Source: a virus
Strand: one strand, 5' to 3'
IMG/VR virus record: IMGVR_UViG_3300035698_024138
Location: 1 to 36,287 of that record
DNA: 36,287 bases
In this document: positions 8,101 to 16,236 of the stretch, piece after piece
Layout: each line of letters begins with the position of its first letter
Position numbering within the stretch: the first letter of the stretch is position 1
Notes under the pieces: model-generated
Databases searched by the model: none
What the model saw: only the letters and a program-made list of their open reading frames with translations
What the model was told of the DNA's origin: nothing
Translations under genes and position numbers: made by a program

Positions 8101-8960
8101 TAATGTTTGATTCTAATGATAAGGTATATGATTTGACCACCGAATCTGGAACTTTGAATGTAAATGGAATGTGGACACATAATACCGGTGGCGCAGCAAC
8201 TATGATGAAGGTTGATATTTTTAAAGAAATAATTGGTAACAACCCAATGGTAAATGAAGATAAAATAAAATCTATTATAGAGTTATCTGGTAATGATGTA
8301 TTATCTAAAAAACCAGTAAGTGTTACAATATTACTTGAACATTTTACAAAAAAAGAATTGGAAATTACTGATGGTTTGATTCATTTAGATGTGCCATATT
8401 TTAATTTACAAGAAACAGGTAATAATGAGAAATTTGAAATAATTTTAAATTCACCAATTTCATTTAATATATTGAATGAAGATCAACAGGTAACATATAC
8501 TGATACGGAATTGAAGATAGTTTTCCCTGAAAAGAAACAAGTGATTGGTAAAATTGAAGTCCAAATGTCAAATCTGAGTTCATCATTTAAAATTACAATG
8601 GCATTATTGCAAGCAAGAACAAAAATATTTAGTCCAGAACAATACTTTAATAAATTATATGAATTATATGTTGCGACTACAGGTGCAGATGCAGATCTTG
8701 TTCATTATGAATTACTTACCGGTCAGGTTTTTAGAGATAAGGCTAGTAAAATGCCAGGAAGATTAAATGGATATAAAAATGCAGAACCAGTAAGTATAAA
8801 GAAAATACCATTTATGGAATCATGGTTTCTTGGGTTATTATTTGAAAATGCAGAAAAGGCAATTCAAGAAGGTTTATTATATGATACAAAATCTAATACA
8901 TTTTTAGAACGATTAGCTGCTGGTTATGTTGGTAAACGCGGTGATGGAGGCATAAAATAA
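5136..8960 (+). CDS. rpoC: DNA-directed RNA polymerase beta' subunit with intein
   Basis: 1274 aa precursor, about 1026 aa after removal of a 248-aa intein. Seen motifs in order: a SEKIFG segment near residue 40, GKRVDFSGRAVI (233-244), the catalytic NADFDGD (374-380, three Asp for Mg2+), GARSGLIDRVLNTA (from about 634), a four-Cys zinc site (C672, C725, C731, C734, with NICKICYG) and the trigger-loop start TMRTFH (ends at H768). After the intein the trigger loop resumes as TGGAA (from 1017). The N-terminal zinc ribbon of bacterial beta' is absent: the region after SEKIFG has no Cys cluster. Unlike phiKZ-type phages the chain is not split. Ribosome binding site TAGGAG lies nine bases upstream. 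Beta begins at the last base of the stop codon, so the two are translationally coupled. The spliced protein is shorter than bacterial beta' (roughly 1200-1400 aa). Confidence 0.96.
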   Translation: MLQILNIDKFIQKNQLIPITSKDVLKGGRFHPNGPFSEKIFGLENSPEWSSRFSYIDLNVNVVHPVVYNILTRIERKFIDLLEGRKRFKLIRGKEFDKLEEDPDGDINGIISFEEIFPTYKFRKESEDRKQLVNYMKKLGPNIYYNKILVIPPGFRPAFIEPNGMKVKMMDEVNNHYLKVLSTAQRLGNIAKTNEMVYNYSVAALQKYVYELYTFLKDKISHKHGYIRQALIGKRVDFSGRAVIIGDRTLNIDQIGISFRILIKLFEYHLLHFLLKKITDDTKQKISDKMIPKYGKSYSIETLRAMISGVSKGYEDDEDFIKLLALMLKEVIKGKPLLLKRDPMLHRDGCRAFYPVIFFDNVIHLSPWTCTGFNADFDGDQMAVMSLMSKEAMEEAKNLMMPIASTASIRKTNLQPTQEQIVGMYMLTIDPPEDFKKKKSVTIKDPADLVKYNIYDTITFKGKTTTAGRHIFNTILPKSIGFMDEVMDKKSIKNLVNKIAIENTSEEFLHFSTVFKDLGFRTATYMTRTITLSQLVQDKKVMVIKKQLLAEKDIEKKFKLQDEIQSEMKRVTKENSPQIYDTIMSGGKGNWKNVRDLMGCKGIILDTEGNLIDPIMSNFSQGLSPVEFFNSGSGARSGLIDRVLNTAPAGYVGRQLVYALSPCEINTEFNDCKTKRYLNIKLTDKVANLIHGRYILDGDLLVKLNHKNIGKYKNQVIKLRSPMYCKTKNICKICYGELFQRLGTPYIGIVGAQTLHEIVTQATMRTFHCILPDMSLLLRVNGKKKITTFRNLWLDVKSDIEIINGQEEKVINDIEVWDNDKWTNVKKIIRHDKHTDTEIVMVKSRDNSFIISQDNHPHMLSEDGYDFKQYEAKECKDKLLYSNNSFPLDGIDGLTDELLCNYINEYGKPLDDHFEIKTKSIEIIQYIIFILKKFNIKADLKYDDVFYLLIYPENKNKLHFNLCNNLGDINIGKHDKLENKNEINYYKNVMFDSNDKVYDLTTESGTLNVNGMWTHNTGGAATMMKVDIFKEIIGNNPMVNEDKIKSIIELSGNDVLSKKPVSVTILLEHFTKKELEITDGLIHLDVPYFNLQETGNNEKFEIILNSPISFNILNEDQQVTYTDTELKIVFPEKKQVIGKIEVQMSNLSSSFKITMALLQARTKIFSPEQYFNKLYELYVATTGADADLVHYELLTGQVFRDKASKMPGRLNGYKNAEPVSIKKIPFMESWFLGLLFENAEKAIQEGLLYDTKSNTFLERLAAGYVGKRGDGGIK
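7440..8183 (+). other. Intein in beta' (residues 769-1016), C1 / HN / Thr+1
   Basis: A 248-residue insertion interrupts the MRTFHxGG trigger-loop motif. It starts at C769 (CILPDMSLLLRV, block A), has a block-B-like SQDNHPHM with H856, block F VYDLTTESGTLNVNG (997-1011) and block G WTHN ending in H1015-N1016, followed by T1017 as the C-extein nucleophile. Removing it restores MRTFHTGGAA, close to bacterial MRTFHIGGAA. About residues 913-960 (IKTKSIEIIQYIIFILKK, then IKADLKY) resemble the second half of a LAGLIDADG homing endonuclease, but no full LAGLIDADG motif pair is seen, so the endonuclease is probably degenerate. The block B threonine of the usual TxxH is Gln here. Confidence 0.93.
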
Positions 8961-11900
8961 TGAGACTAGTTAGAGAAAACTTTTTTGTAAATAAAATAAA
9001 TCTCATATCTCAAAAAACACAGAAAATAAGATTTCAGAATCCAAAATTGGATATATATGATTTTGGTTATTTTATTTATTTTTTTCCAGAGAATACAGAC
9101 TTTATGAGTGTATATGATAGTTTAAGAATTAAACAAGATGATGTTGATACATTTATAAGCCCAAGAATAAATATAAAAGGTGTTAACGTAAATCCGTCTA
9201 AGGAATCTATTAATTTTGCCAGAAAACGTGGTCTGATGTCATTTGAAAAAATGTCAGATGTTTCACAAAGAAAAAATAGTAATGTATTAATGGATACTAC
9301 AGAAATATTAAGATACTTGAATCATAGATTTGATGGTAATTTCGATTCTGGTAGTATATCTAGTTTTATGAAGGATTTTTTTGAAAAAAGTGTAACTGAT
9401 AAAAAATATAAAAAAGTTTTATTATATGTTGTTGATAAGAAGAATAAAATTAATACCAATAGAAATGCAATTAAAATATTACCAATACTTAAGATGATGA
9501 AAAAAGGAATTGCCCCATTTCATATGATATTATATTGTATGATTGATGGGGAATCTGTTGGTTATATGAAAGTGTTTGATTTGGATAAAGTTAAACCAGA
9601 AGATGCTGCAACAAGATTTTATAATATATTAAAAACAGATTTGTCATTAAAAGATCCTGAAACTGAAAAGGAAGTTGAAGAAGAAAAGGAAGTTTCTGGT
9701 GATATTGGTATTAAAGGAAAAAGAACTGAAATACTTTTAAAGATACAAAATGTAAGTGAAAAGATTATAAATGATAAAATATTAAAAGGAATGGATGTTA
9801 CAAAATTTAAGGTTAAAGAAATATCTGAGGCGGTATCAAAATATTTAATTAATAACGTGAAAGATTACATTAAATTTCAACAAGGCGATATTAAATTTGT
9901 ATCATCAATATTAATGAAATCAATAATATCATCTGTATCGGGTATGAATTCTGATATTAATATAAATTATTATGTTGATATGGAAAATGATTCTCAAGAA
10001 GAAGTAAAAAATAAAGCAATTGAAATTATAAATAAGTTACAAGAAAATATGATAACAAAATATAATATAGAAAATTATAATACAGATAGAGTATTTTCAA
10101 AAATGGATTTAAATATAACTAGTGCAGGTAAAGTACCACTACAGGTATATAGAAAAAGACAAAATGATATGAAAGATAGATTATATAAAGATATAACAAA
10201 TTTGGTATCGTCATTTTCAAATAAAGAAGTTTCATTAAAATTAACAAAATTACAAGTTGAACCTGTAATAAAAGGTGATAAAGTGGATCTATCTGATTCT
10301 GATATTGTTAATTTAAGATTAGTATTTAAAGACCCAAATAATAGAACCCATCGATTGAAAATAGAGATACCAAAAATTGACCAATATGGATATTTTAGAA
10401 TTAATAATAGAAAAAAAATATTAATGAATCAATTGTCAGTATTCCCAATATTCTTTCCAGAACCACATGTATGTAGGTTGGGAACTAATTATGCTACTGT
10501 AAATATAACAAATACACCATTTAGAAATAAAGAATTTTTTAGAATTAGAATTGGTGGATTTAATATACCATTATTTCCATTACTTGCATCATATTATGGT
10601 CTAGAAAAAATTATAAAAGAATATAATTTAAATGTGAAAGTAGATAAACCTATCCAAAAATATCAATGGCAAATAAAAATATCAGATAAACTCGCAATTA
10701 TATTTGCTGAGAATGATATGAATGATAAAGTTAAAAGATCTATATTCCAGAGTTTTAATTCTATAAATTATTTAAAAATAAATTCAAATAAAGAAGTATT
10801 TAATAAAGAATTTTTTGTTCAAGCATTAATTAAATTTACTGGTAATAGGGGATGTATTTTTAATTTTAAAACTATAATAGAAAATATAATAGATGAAATT
10901 TCAAAAGAATTATTACTTATGAGAAATTTACCAATAGATTTTTTTAATATAGTGAAATATGCATGTTCAAAGATAGTAACTGATTATTCAGAAAAAAGAA
11001 ATGATCTTGCATCACAGAGATTAAGGTCATCTGAAATTATAGCATTATATGTATTTAAACAATTAAGTACTGCTTATAATATATTTGCAACTGATTGGAT
11101 AAGTGGTAATAGAGATGCAAAGATACATCTGAGAGCCAATGAGACAATGAAATTAATAGGTAAATCAGATCTTGTTAGAAATGCAGAGTATGTTAATCCA
11201 ATAGAGGAATTGAGTTTAATGACTAGGGTTACGTTTACTGGTGAAGGTGGTCTTCCAAATAAAGATGCAGTACCAAAACCATTGAGAAACTTGCATTCTT
11301 CTTACTTTGGTAATATAGATGCCATAGATACTTCTGAAAGTGATAGTATAGGTGTTAATCAGCAATTAACAGTTGGTTCTAGCTTATTAAATAATAGAGG
11401 CATGTTTAACATTAATCAAATGTCTAATGCAGATCCATCTAGAATATTGAGTGTTAGTGCATCTATAATACCATTTATAGAAAATACAGAATCTACTCGT
11501 GCAATAATGGCAGTTAACCAAACAAGACAAGCCATATGTTTAAAAGAGTTTGATGCCCCAGTAGTACAAACTGGTTATGAAATGGCACTTGGTGGTTTAT
11601 TATCTGATACATTTATAAAAAGGTCACCAGTTGATGGGTTTATAGTTGAAGTAAAACCAGACGAAGTGATAACTATTAGAGAAAATAAAACCAATAAAAT
11701 TATTAAGGTTGATATAAAGGAAAGTATGTGTTTCTCTGGTCAGGGTGTTCATGGTTCTGTTAAATATAGAATCAGACCAAATATTAAAATAAATGCTAGA
11801 GTTAAATCTGGGCAAGTAATAGCTGAATCTAATTTTATTAAAAATGGGACTATTTCAATAGGTAGAAATTTATTGGCCGCATTTATGAATTGGAATGGTT

Positions 11901-13186
11901 TTAATGTTGATGATGGATTGGTTATAAGTGAGAGTCTCGCAAAAAGTGAAAAATTAACATCAGTACATCAAAAGGAAATAGAGAAATTTATTGAAACAGA
12001 TTCTACAATAGAACAATGTGTAAAACTTGGTGATGTTGTTAAAAAGGGTGACCCCTTAATTTCATATATTGCAAAAGATGCATCTACATATGTGGATCTT
12101 GATCCAGATGAAATTCAAGATAAGTTGATTATAATAAGAGCACCATATGCAGGTAGGATAATATCATTAGGAATATATCCAAATGATGATATAAATAAAT
12201 ATCCTGCAATAAAGGAACAGTATAAATCATTTATTAAAATATTAGGACGCGGTGATATTGTTGGTAAAAATGTTAAAAAAGGTCTAATAGAGAAATTTGA
12301 AGGTATATGGATTAAGATTAATTTATCATATGATTCCCATATAGAAGTTGGTGATAAATTAACAAATAGACACGGTGCAAAAGGTGTTATATCTAAAATT
12401 GAAGCAGATGAAAATATGCCCAAAACAGAATGGGGTGAACAAGTTGATATTATACTCGGACCTCTTGGTGTTTTTTCTAGAACCAATCTTGGACAGGTTC
12501 TTGAAATGTATGCCGGGTTAATTGCAAAAACATTACCAAAAAGATTAGCAAAAATGAATCGTACTGGTGGAATGAAATTGGCAACTGAAGTACTTACTGT
12601 ATTAGATAAAACTGATAATTTGTATATTTCAAAGACAATTTTAACTGGACTAAGTTCTATGAGTGATATTGATTATAAAAATTATATAAATAGTAAAGTT
12701 AATGACGGTATGCCTTTAATATTTCCACCATTTAAAGCACCTAAAGTTCCTGATTTATTAAAGGCTTTAAAATATCTTGGGTTAAAGGATGGATATAATT
12801 TATATCTCCCAGAATTTAAAAGAAAAACTGATAAACCAGTACCTGTTGGGTATATTTATTATGAAAAGATGGAACATATTGCAGAACATAAGTTGGCGAT
12901 TAGAAGTGTTAAATCATATGTAAGTAAAACAGGGCAACCAAATGTTGGTAGAACAAGTGAGGGTGGTCAAAAGGTTGGTGAAGGTGATTCTTGGGCATAT
13001 GCTGCTTACAATGCAACTAATGTTTTACAAGAATTGTTTGGTCCAATGTCCGATCAATCATCAATAAAGAATCAAATGTTAAGTGAAATTATAGAAAACG
13101 GTGAAACATCATCTGTAAAACAAACAGGTGGTAAAACAAAGGATTTGGTAATGTCATATATGTTAGCAATGCATCTCATGCCATAA
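8960..13186 (+). CDS. rpoB: DNA-directed RNA polymerase beta subunit
   Basis: 1408 aa. The ATG overlaps the beta' stop codon by one base; GGAGG lies nine bases upstream. Conserved beta signatures are clear from residue ~477 on: GYFRINNRKKILMNQ (bacterial FIINGTERVIVSQ), SSYFG...IDTSESDSIGVNQQL (SHYGRICPIETPEGPNIGL), MAVNQTRQAI (MGSNMQRQAV), GDKLTNRHGAKGVI from residue 1131 (GDKMAGRHGNKG), ILGPLGVFSRTNLGQVLE and, near the C-terminus, GGQKVGEGDSWAYAAY (GGQRFGEMEVWALEAY). About 340 residues more than in E. coli beta precede the first of these. This extension is Lys-rich and includes an acidic patch near 237-245; its role is unknown. The gene order beta'-beta is the reverse of the bacterial rpoBC order. 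No alpha, omega or sigma gene is recognised in the window. Confidence 0.96.
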   Translation: MRLVRENFFVNKINLISQKTQKIRFQNPKLDIYDFGYFIYFFPENTDFMSVYDSLRIKQDDVDTFISPRINIKGVNVNPSKESINFARKRGLMSFEKMSDVSQRKNSNVLMDTTEILRYLNHRFDGNFDSGSISSFMKDFFEKSVTDKKYKKVLLYVVDKKNKINTNRNAIKILPILKMMKKGIAPFHMILYCMIDGESVGYMKVFDLDKVKPEDAATRFYNILKTDLSLKDPETEKEVEEEKEVSGDIGIKGKRTEILLKIQNVSEKIINDKILKGMDVTKFKVKEISEAVSKYLINNVKDYIKFQQGDIKFVSSILMKSIISSVSGMNSDININYYVDMENDSQEEVKNKAIEIINKLQENMITKYNIENYNTDRVFSKMDLNITSAGKVPLQVYRKRQNDMKDRLYKDITNLVSSFSNKEVSLKLTKLQVEPVIKGDKVDLSDSDIVNLRLVFKDPNNRTHRLKIEIPKIDQYGYFRINNRKKILMNQLSVFPIFFPEPHVCRLGTNYATVNITNTPFRNKEFFRIRIGGFNIPLFPLLASYYGLEKIIKEYNLNVKVDKPIQKYQWQIKISDKLAIIFAENDMNDKVKRSIFQSFNSINYLKINSNKEVFNKEFFVQALIKFTGNRGCIFNFKTIIENIIDEISKELLLMRNLPIDFFNIVKYACSKIVTDYSEKRNDLASQRLRSSEIIALYVFKQLSTAYNIFATDWISGNRDAKIHLRANETMKLIGKSDLVRNAEYVNPIEELSLMTRVTFTGEGGLPNKDAVPKPLRNLHSSYFGNIDAIDTSESDSIGVNQQLTVGSSLLNNRGMFNINQMSNADPSRILSVSASIIPFIENTESTRAIMAVNQTRQAICLKEFDAPVVQTGYEMALGGLLSDTFIKRSPVDGFIVEVKPDEVITIRENKTNKIIKVDIKESMCFSGQGVHGSVKYRIRPNIKINARVKSGQVIAESNFIKNGTISIGRNLLAAFMNWNGFNVDDGLVISESLAKSEKLTSVHQKEIEKFIETDSTIEQCVKLGDVVKKGDPLISYIAKDASTYVDLDPDEIQDKLIIIRAPYAGRIISLGIYPNDDINKYPAIKEQYKSFIKILGRGDIVGKNVKKGLIEKFEGIWIKINLSYDSHIEVGDKLTNRHGAKGVISKIEADENMPKTEWGEQVDIILGPLGVFSRTNLGQVLEMYAGLIAKTLPKRLAKMNRTGGMKLATEVLTVLDKTDNLYISKTILTGLSSMSDIDYKNYINSKVNDGMPLIFPPFKAPKVPDLLKALKYLGLKDGYNLYLPEFKRKTDKPVPVGYIYYEKMEHIAEHKLAIRSVKSYVSKTGQPNVGRTSEGGQKVGEGDSWAYAAYNATNVLQELFGPMSDQSSIKNQMLSEIIENGETSSVKQTGGKTKDLVMSYMLAMHLMP

Positions 13187-13187
13187 C

Positions 13188-13202
13188 TTTTTGGAACATA
13201 AA
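13188..13202 (+). promoter_or_regulatory. Repeated late-promoter-like motif, copy 1
   Basis: TTTTTGGAACATAAA directly after the beta stop codon and 48 bases (GG to ATG) upstream of the membrane protein gene at 13241. The sequence after it is free of G and C for about 15 bases. One of seven such copies. Confidence 0.6.
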
Positions 13203-13240
13203 ATATATAAAATTTAAAGATATGAAAGGAAATAAATATC

Positions 13241-14386
13241 ATGACCTTAATTAATTATTTCAAGTTATTAGAAATGGGTGCAAATGCATCCAATCCACAC
13301 ACAAACGAGATGTATTCTAGATTGGTATCAGAAGCTCCAAATATTGATAGTGCAGTTAAAGAATTATCAAGAGATTCAATGAAACTTAAAGCCCTTATAG
13401 ACAATATAGCAAATAATAATAAACCAGTTGTTAATAATACAAATCAACAAAACCCAGAATCCCTTCAGAGAATGTTATCAGAAGCAGATAATGGTCCCTC
13501 GATTGGAATAAAGCCAGGTCTTAATATTAACATGCCATCTGGTAGTTTTTTAAGTACAGTATTTGCATCTGTTTCAATAATTGCAGTCGCATATACATTT
13601 TTAAAGGATAGTTCAGAAGGACAAAAAGTAATTGCAAATTTGGGTAGAGATATTGGTAAAGTATATAGTGCAGCTTCTGACGTTGTAAATGATAATATTC
13701 AGGATATGAAAGAAGATCTACCAAATCCGTCAAATTTATGGAGATCTGTTAGTTCATTTTTCAGGGGCAAAAATCAAAATGTTTCATTATATTTAATATT
13801 AATAGCATTAGGTGTATCTTTAATAATTTTAACATTAAATGCATATTCAAATGAAACACAGAGTGGTCCTGGTGCAATTGCAGGTCCACCTCAATTATCA
13901 CCTTCAGCACCAATGAGTATAATGCCAGATATAAACTTTTTTAAGACAATAGAAGAAGCTGGGTTAAATAAAATTGAAAATGAAAATATTATAATGAAGT
14001 TTATAAGAGGAATTGATAGCGCCATTAGAACTGTTTTAAGAGGTTTTGGTACTAGATTATTAATATTGGTAAAAGATCCATTGGGGATAGCTGGTATTGC
14101 TTTATTACTTTTAGGTGTTTATGGAACTGTTAATTGGATTTTGGATAAAAGCGAATCCCCTGATGTTGAATATGATCAACATACACCACAGCCAGATGCA
14201 AATTGGACACCACCGGGAGCACCAACATCTACTCCTCCAACTGGTGGTAATGTAGGTAATTTATCAACGGTAATGGAAAATAGATTTTATTATAATGGAA
14301 TGCCACATGATGAATTAGTAATGAAATTAGAAAGTTTAAAATCTAAAATATCAAGAACATTAAAAAAGAAAAGAAGAAAATATTAA
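13241..14386 (+). CDS. Membrane protein with three predicted transmembrane segments
   Basis: 381 aa. Hydrophobic segments at about residues 103-121, 181-202 and 279-301 can span a membrane. They are separated by polar, Asn-rich (1-100) and Pro-rich stretches (206-230 and 315-340, for example TPPGAPTSTPPTGG). The tail ends in the very basic KKKRRKY. No catalytic motif is seen and I do not recognise the family. It is the first gene after copy 1 of the repeated motif, suggesting late expression, and its stop overlaps the ATG of the next gene by one base. It could be a virion protein acting at the host membrane during DNA entry, or a protein that remodels the infected-cell membrane. AAAGGA lies about 11 bases before the ATG. 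Confidence 0.75.
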   Translation: MTLINYFKLLEMGANASNPHTNEMYSRLVSEAPNIDSAVKELSRDSMKLKALIDNIANNNKPVVNNTNQQNPESLQRMLSEADNGPSIGIKPGLNINMPSGSFLSTVFASVSIIAVAYTFLKDSSEGQKVIANLGRDIGKVYSAASDVVNDNIQDMKEDLPNPSNLWRSVSSFFRGKNQNVSLYLILIALGVSLIILTLNAYSNETQSGPGAIAGPPQLSPSAPMSIMPDINFFKTIEEAGLNKIENENIIMKFIRGIDSAIRTVLRGFGTRLLILVKDPLGIAGIALLLLGVYGTVNWILDKSESPDVEYDQHTPQPDANWTPPGAPTSTPPTGGNVGNLSTVMENRFYYNGMPHDELVMKLESLKSKISRTLKKKRRKY

Positions 14387-14829
14387 TGGCTACAAATAAT
14401 AAAATAGAAAATCCAAAAATAGATGCACTATTGAAAGAGGGCGGTGAAAATAGAGCCGCCCTCTATTTTACTCTAAAAGATATAGATGAATTATTAGTTC
14501 TAGTTAAAGAATCATTTCCAAAGAATGCAAAATATGGAAAAGGTTATCAATATGCAGAACAGATAAAGGCATATGCAGAATTATATAGAACTGCATTACA
14601 ATACAGAAGTGAAATATCGAAATGTATAAAAAGCGAAATAGATATAATAATTAAAATAGATAGTGGTGGTGAGGATGTTGATAAAGTAGAAAATCTTAAA
14701 AAATTCAGTAAAGAATTATTAAGACAGGCAATGGATTTAAAAATACCAATAGATATTGGGAAAAATTATTACGATGAGGATAAAGAAATAAATGATGCAC
14801 ATAAATCTAAGAAGGGTATATTTAGTTAA
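14386..14829 (+). CDS. Small helical hypothetical protein
   Basis: 147 aa, highly charged and probably mostly alpha-helical (long Lys/Glu/Leu/Ile runs). No motif, signal peptide or membrane segment is visible and the family is not recognised. It has no good ribosome binding site of its own; the TAATG overlap with the preceding membrane-protein gene implies translational coupling, and so a shared function or stoichiometry. Codons 17-27 contain a striking GC-rich hairpin (14436-14464). Confidence 0.75.
   Translation: MATNNKIENPKIDALLKEGGENRAALYFTLKDIDELLVLVKESFPKNAKYGKGYQYAEQIKAYAELYRTALQYRSEISKCIKSEIDIIIKIDSGGEDVDKVENLKKFSKELLRQAMDLKIPIDIGKNYYDEDKEINDAHKSKKGIFS
14436..14464 (+). other. GC-rich hairpin inside a coding region
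   Basis: A perfect 9-bp stem, AGAGGGCGG (14436-14444) with CCGCCCTCT (14456-14464), and an 11-base loop, about 50 bases into the gene at 14386. It is followed by ATTTTA, not by a real T-run. It stands out against the very AT-rich surroundings. Confidence 0.6.
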
Positions 14830-14884
14830 TTTTTATTACTATAAAATTTTAAACATAAATAGATAAATAAATAAAGGAGAACAA

Positions 14885-16129
14885 ATGGCAAAAAAGAAGA
14901 GTGCTGCAGGAGCAGCCGCAGAAAAGAAAATTGTTAGTAATGTTCAGGCTGAATTAGATTTATTTCTTGGTACTAGTTATGGTATACAACAACCCAATAT
15001 AGAGGGAAAGGATACTATTCAAACTGGTATTGAACCAATTGATTTAATTTTGGGTGGTGGTTTTACTATTGGTGGTATAACTATAATAGTTGGTAGACCA
15101 TCTTCTGGTAAATCTGCATTGGCTGGTAATTTACTTGGGGAAGCTCAACGTAAATATGGAAAAGATCTATTATCTGTATATTTGGATAGTGAAGAGGGAA
15201 TGACATTGACAAGATTATATCAACTTGGTGTTAGAAGTCCTCGTATAAGACCATTTAACCAGATAAAGGTAGAAGATGTATTTAAAACTATTGATGGAAT
15301 ATGTCACTTTAAGGAATCAAAGAAAATTATAGACCAACCATCTATTGTTATTTGGGATTCTCTTGCAAGTACTATGACTGAAAAAGATGATAAAGCATTG
15401 GACCCAAAAGAAGTAATTGGATATAAGGCACGTCTATTGGCATTTGCAATTCCAAAATATCTTCCAAAATTAGCTAAATACAATATCTCACTTATAATTA
15501 TTAATCAGTTAAGAGATAGAGTTGATATGGGTATGTTTGCAAAACAAGGTGAATTAAAATACTTGAGAGATGGTAAAACACTTCCAGGTGGTAATGCTGT
15601 TAGGTTTGCCGCATCACATTTAATAGAAGTAAATGATGCTTCTCAATTAAAAGAGGAAGAATTTGGATTCAAGGGAAATAAAGTAACAATAACAACTATT
15701 AAAAACAGATTATTTCCTCCAAATATACCAATTAAAGTTGCATTTGATTATACACGAGGATTTGTTAATGTATGGTCTAAATTGATGATGTTAAAGGAAG
15801 AGGATTTAATCGTTGCAAGAGGTGGTTGGAGTTATATTCCAGGAGTTTATTATGATCCAGATAAATTGGATGATGATGGGAACGAAAAAGAAAAAGGGTT
15901 TAGATTAAAAGATACGGAAACATTATATGGATCAGATGAACCTTTTAGGATTGCATTCGATACAGTATTCAAAAGTTATGTTGATACATTAAATGCAAAA
16001 TATAAAATAGATATGGAAAAAGAAATTTCTGATGCCGAAATCAAATTAACAGTAAAACCTATAAAATCAGAAATAGAAGGTTTAGTAAAAGAAATTAATG
16101 ATGTTGATGATAAAATAGATAAGGAATAA
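14885..16129 (+). CDS. uvsX: RecA/UvsX-like recombinase
   Basis: 414 aa. The RecA-fold ATPase core is clear: TGIEPIDLILGGGFTIGG before the Walker A motif GRPSSGKS (70-77, catalytic K76), an acidic VYLDSEEG strand after it, Walker B IVIWDSLAS, and IIINQLRD corresponding to the RecA/UvsX segment leading to a DNA-binding loop. The N-terminal ~30 residues are Ala/Lys-rich and the C-terminus ends in an acidic tail. The length is close to T4 UvsX (about 390 aa). The expected role is ATP-dependent strand exchange in recombination-dependent replication and repair. AAAGGAG lies before the ATG. The upstream gap (14830-14884) lacks a full copy of the repeated motif, having only the weaker TTTTAAACATAAAT. 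A cellular-type RecA is less likely given the UvsX-like spacing. Confidence 0.88.
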   Translation: MAKKKSAAGAAAEKKIVSNVQAELDLFLGTSYGIQQPNIEGKDTIQTGIEPIDLILGGGFTIGGITIIVGRPSSGKSALAGNLLGEAQRKYGKDLLSVYLDSEEGMTLTRLYQLGVRSPRIRPFNQIKVEDVFKTIDGICHFKESKKIIDQPSIVIWDSLASTMTEKDDKALDPKEVIGYKARLLAFAIPKYLPKLAKYNISLIIINQLRDRVDMGMFAKQGELKYLRDGKTLPGGNAVRFAASHLIEVNDASQLKEEEFGFKGNKVTITTIKNRLFPPNIPIKVAFDYTRGFVNVWSKLMMLKEEDLIVARGGWSYIPGVYYDPDKLDDDGNEKEKGFRLKDTETLYGSDEPFRIAFDTVFKSYVDTLNAKYKIDMEKEISDAEIKLTVKPIKSEIEGLVKEINDVDDKIDKE

Positions 16130-16131
16130 TA

Positions 16132-16150
16132 TTTTTTTTTGGAACAAATA
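16132..16150 (+). promoter_or_regulatory. Repeated late-promoter-like motif, copy 2
   Basis: Nine T followed by GGAACAAATA, just after the recombinase stop codon. Its GG lies 130 bases upstream of the gene at 16271, the longest motif-to-start distance of the seven copies; the interval holds four hairpins. Confidence 0.55.
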
Positions 16151-16156
16151 ATATAG

Positions 16157-16236
16157 TAGACATCCATATGGAAGTCTAGAACCTGATATCAGCCAGGTGT
16201 TAAGAATATTCATTCTTTGAAACCTTACTGGGTAAG
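16157..16236 (+). promoter_or_regulatory. Structured leader: four consecutive hairpins
   Basis: Four non-overlapping inverted repeats in 80 bases. H1 is a 22-base inverted repeat at 16157-16178 (TAGAC/GTCTA around TCCATATGGA, one A-A mismatch). H2 is ACCTG/CAGGT (16181-16198). H3 is AAGAAT/ATTCTT with loop ATTC (16202-16217). H4 is CTTAC/GTAAG with loop TGG (16224-16236). They lie between motif copy 2 and the gene at 16271, so they would form in its 5' leader. No known riboswitch, ribozyme core or tRNA arrangement is recognised. Confidence 0.6.

Noticed and set aside
12115-12486. Minus-strand open frame within the beta gene
   Set aside because: It lies opposite the conserved GDK..RHG region of beta and has no start signals.
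14847-14860. TTTTAAACATAAAT upstream of the recombinase gene
   Set aside because: It keeps AACATAAAT and a short T-run but lacks the GG. It may be a weak or different-class copy, but is too degenerate to list.
16157-16236. Possible tRNA or hammerhead-type ribozyme in the structured leader
   Set aside because: The four stems are consecutive with no acceptor stem closing them, there is no T-loop sequence, and the hammerhead core CTGATGA is absent (CTGATATC instead).
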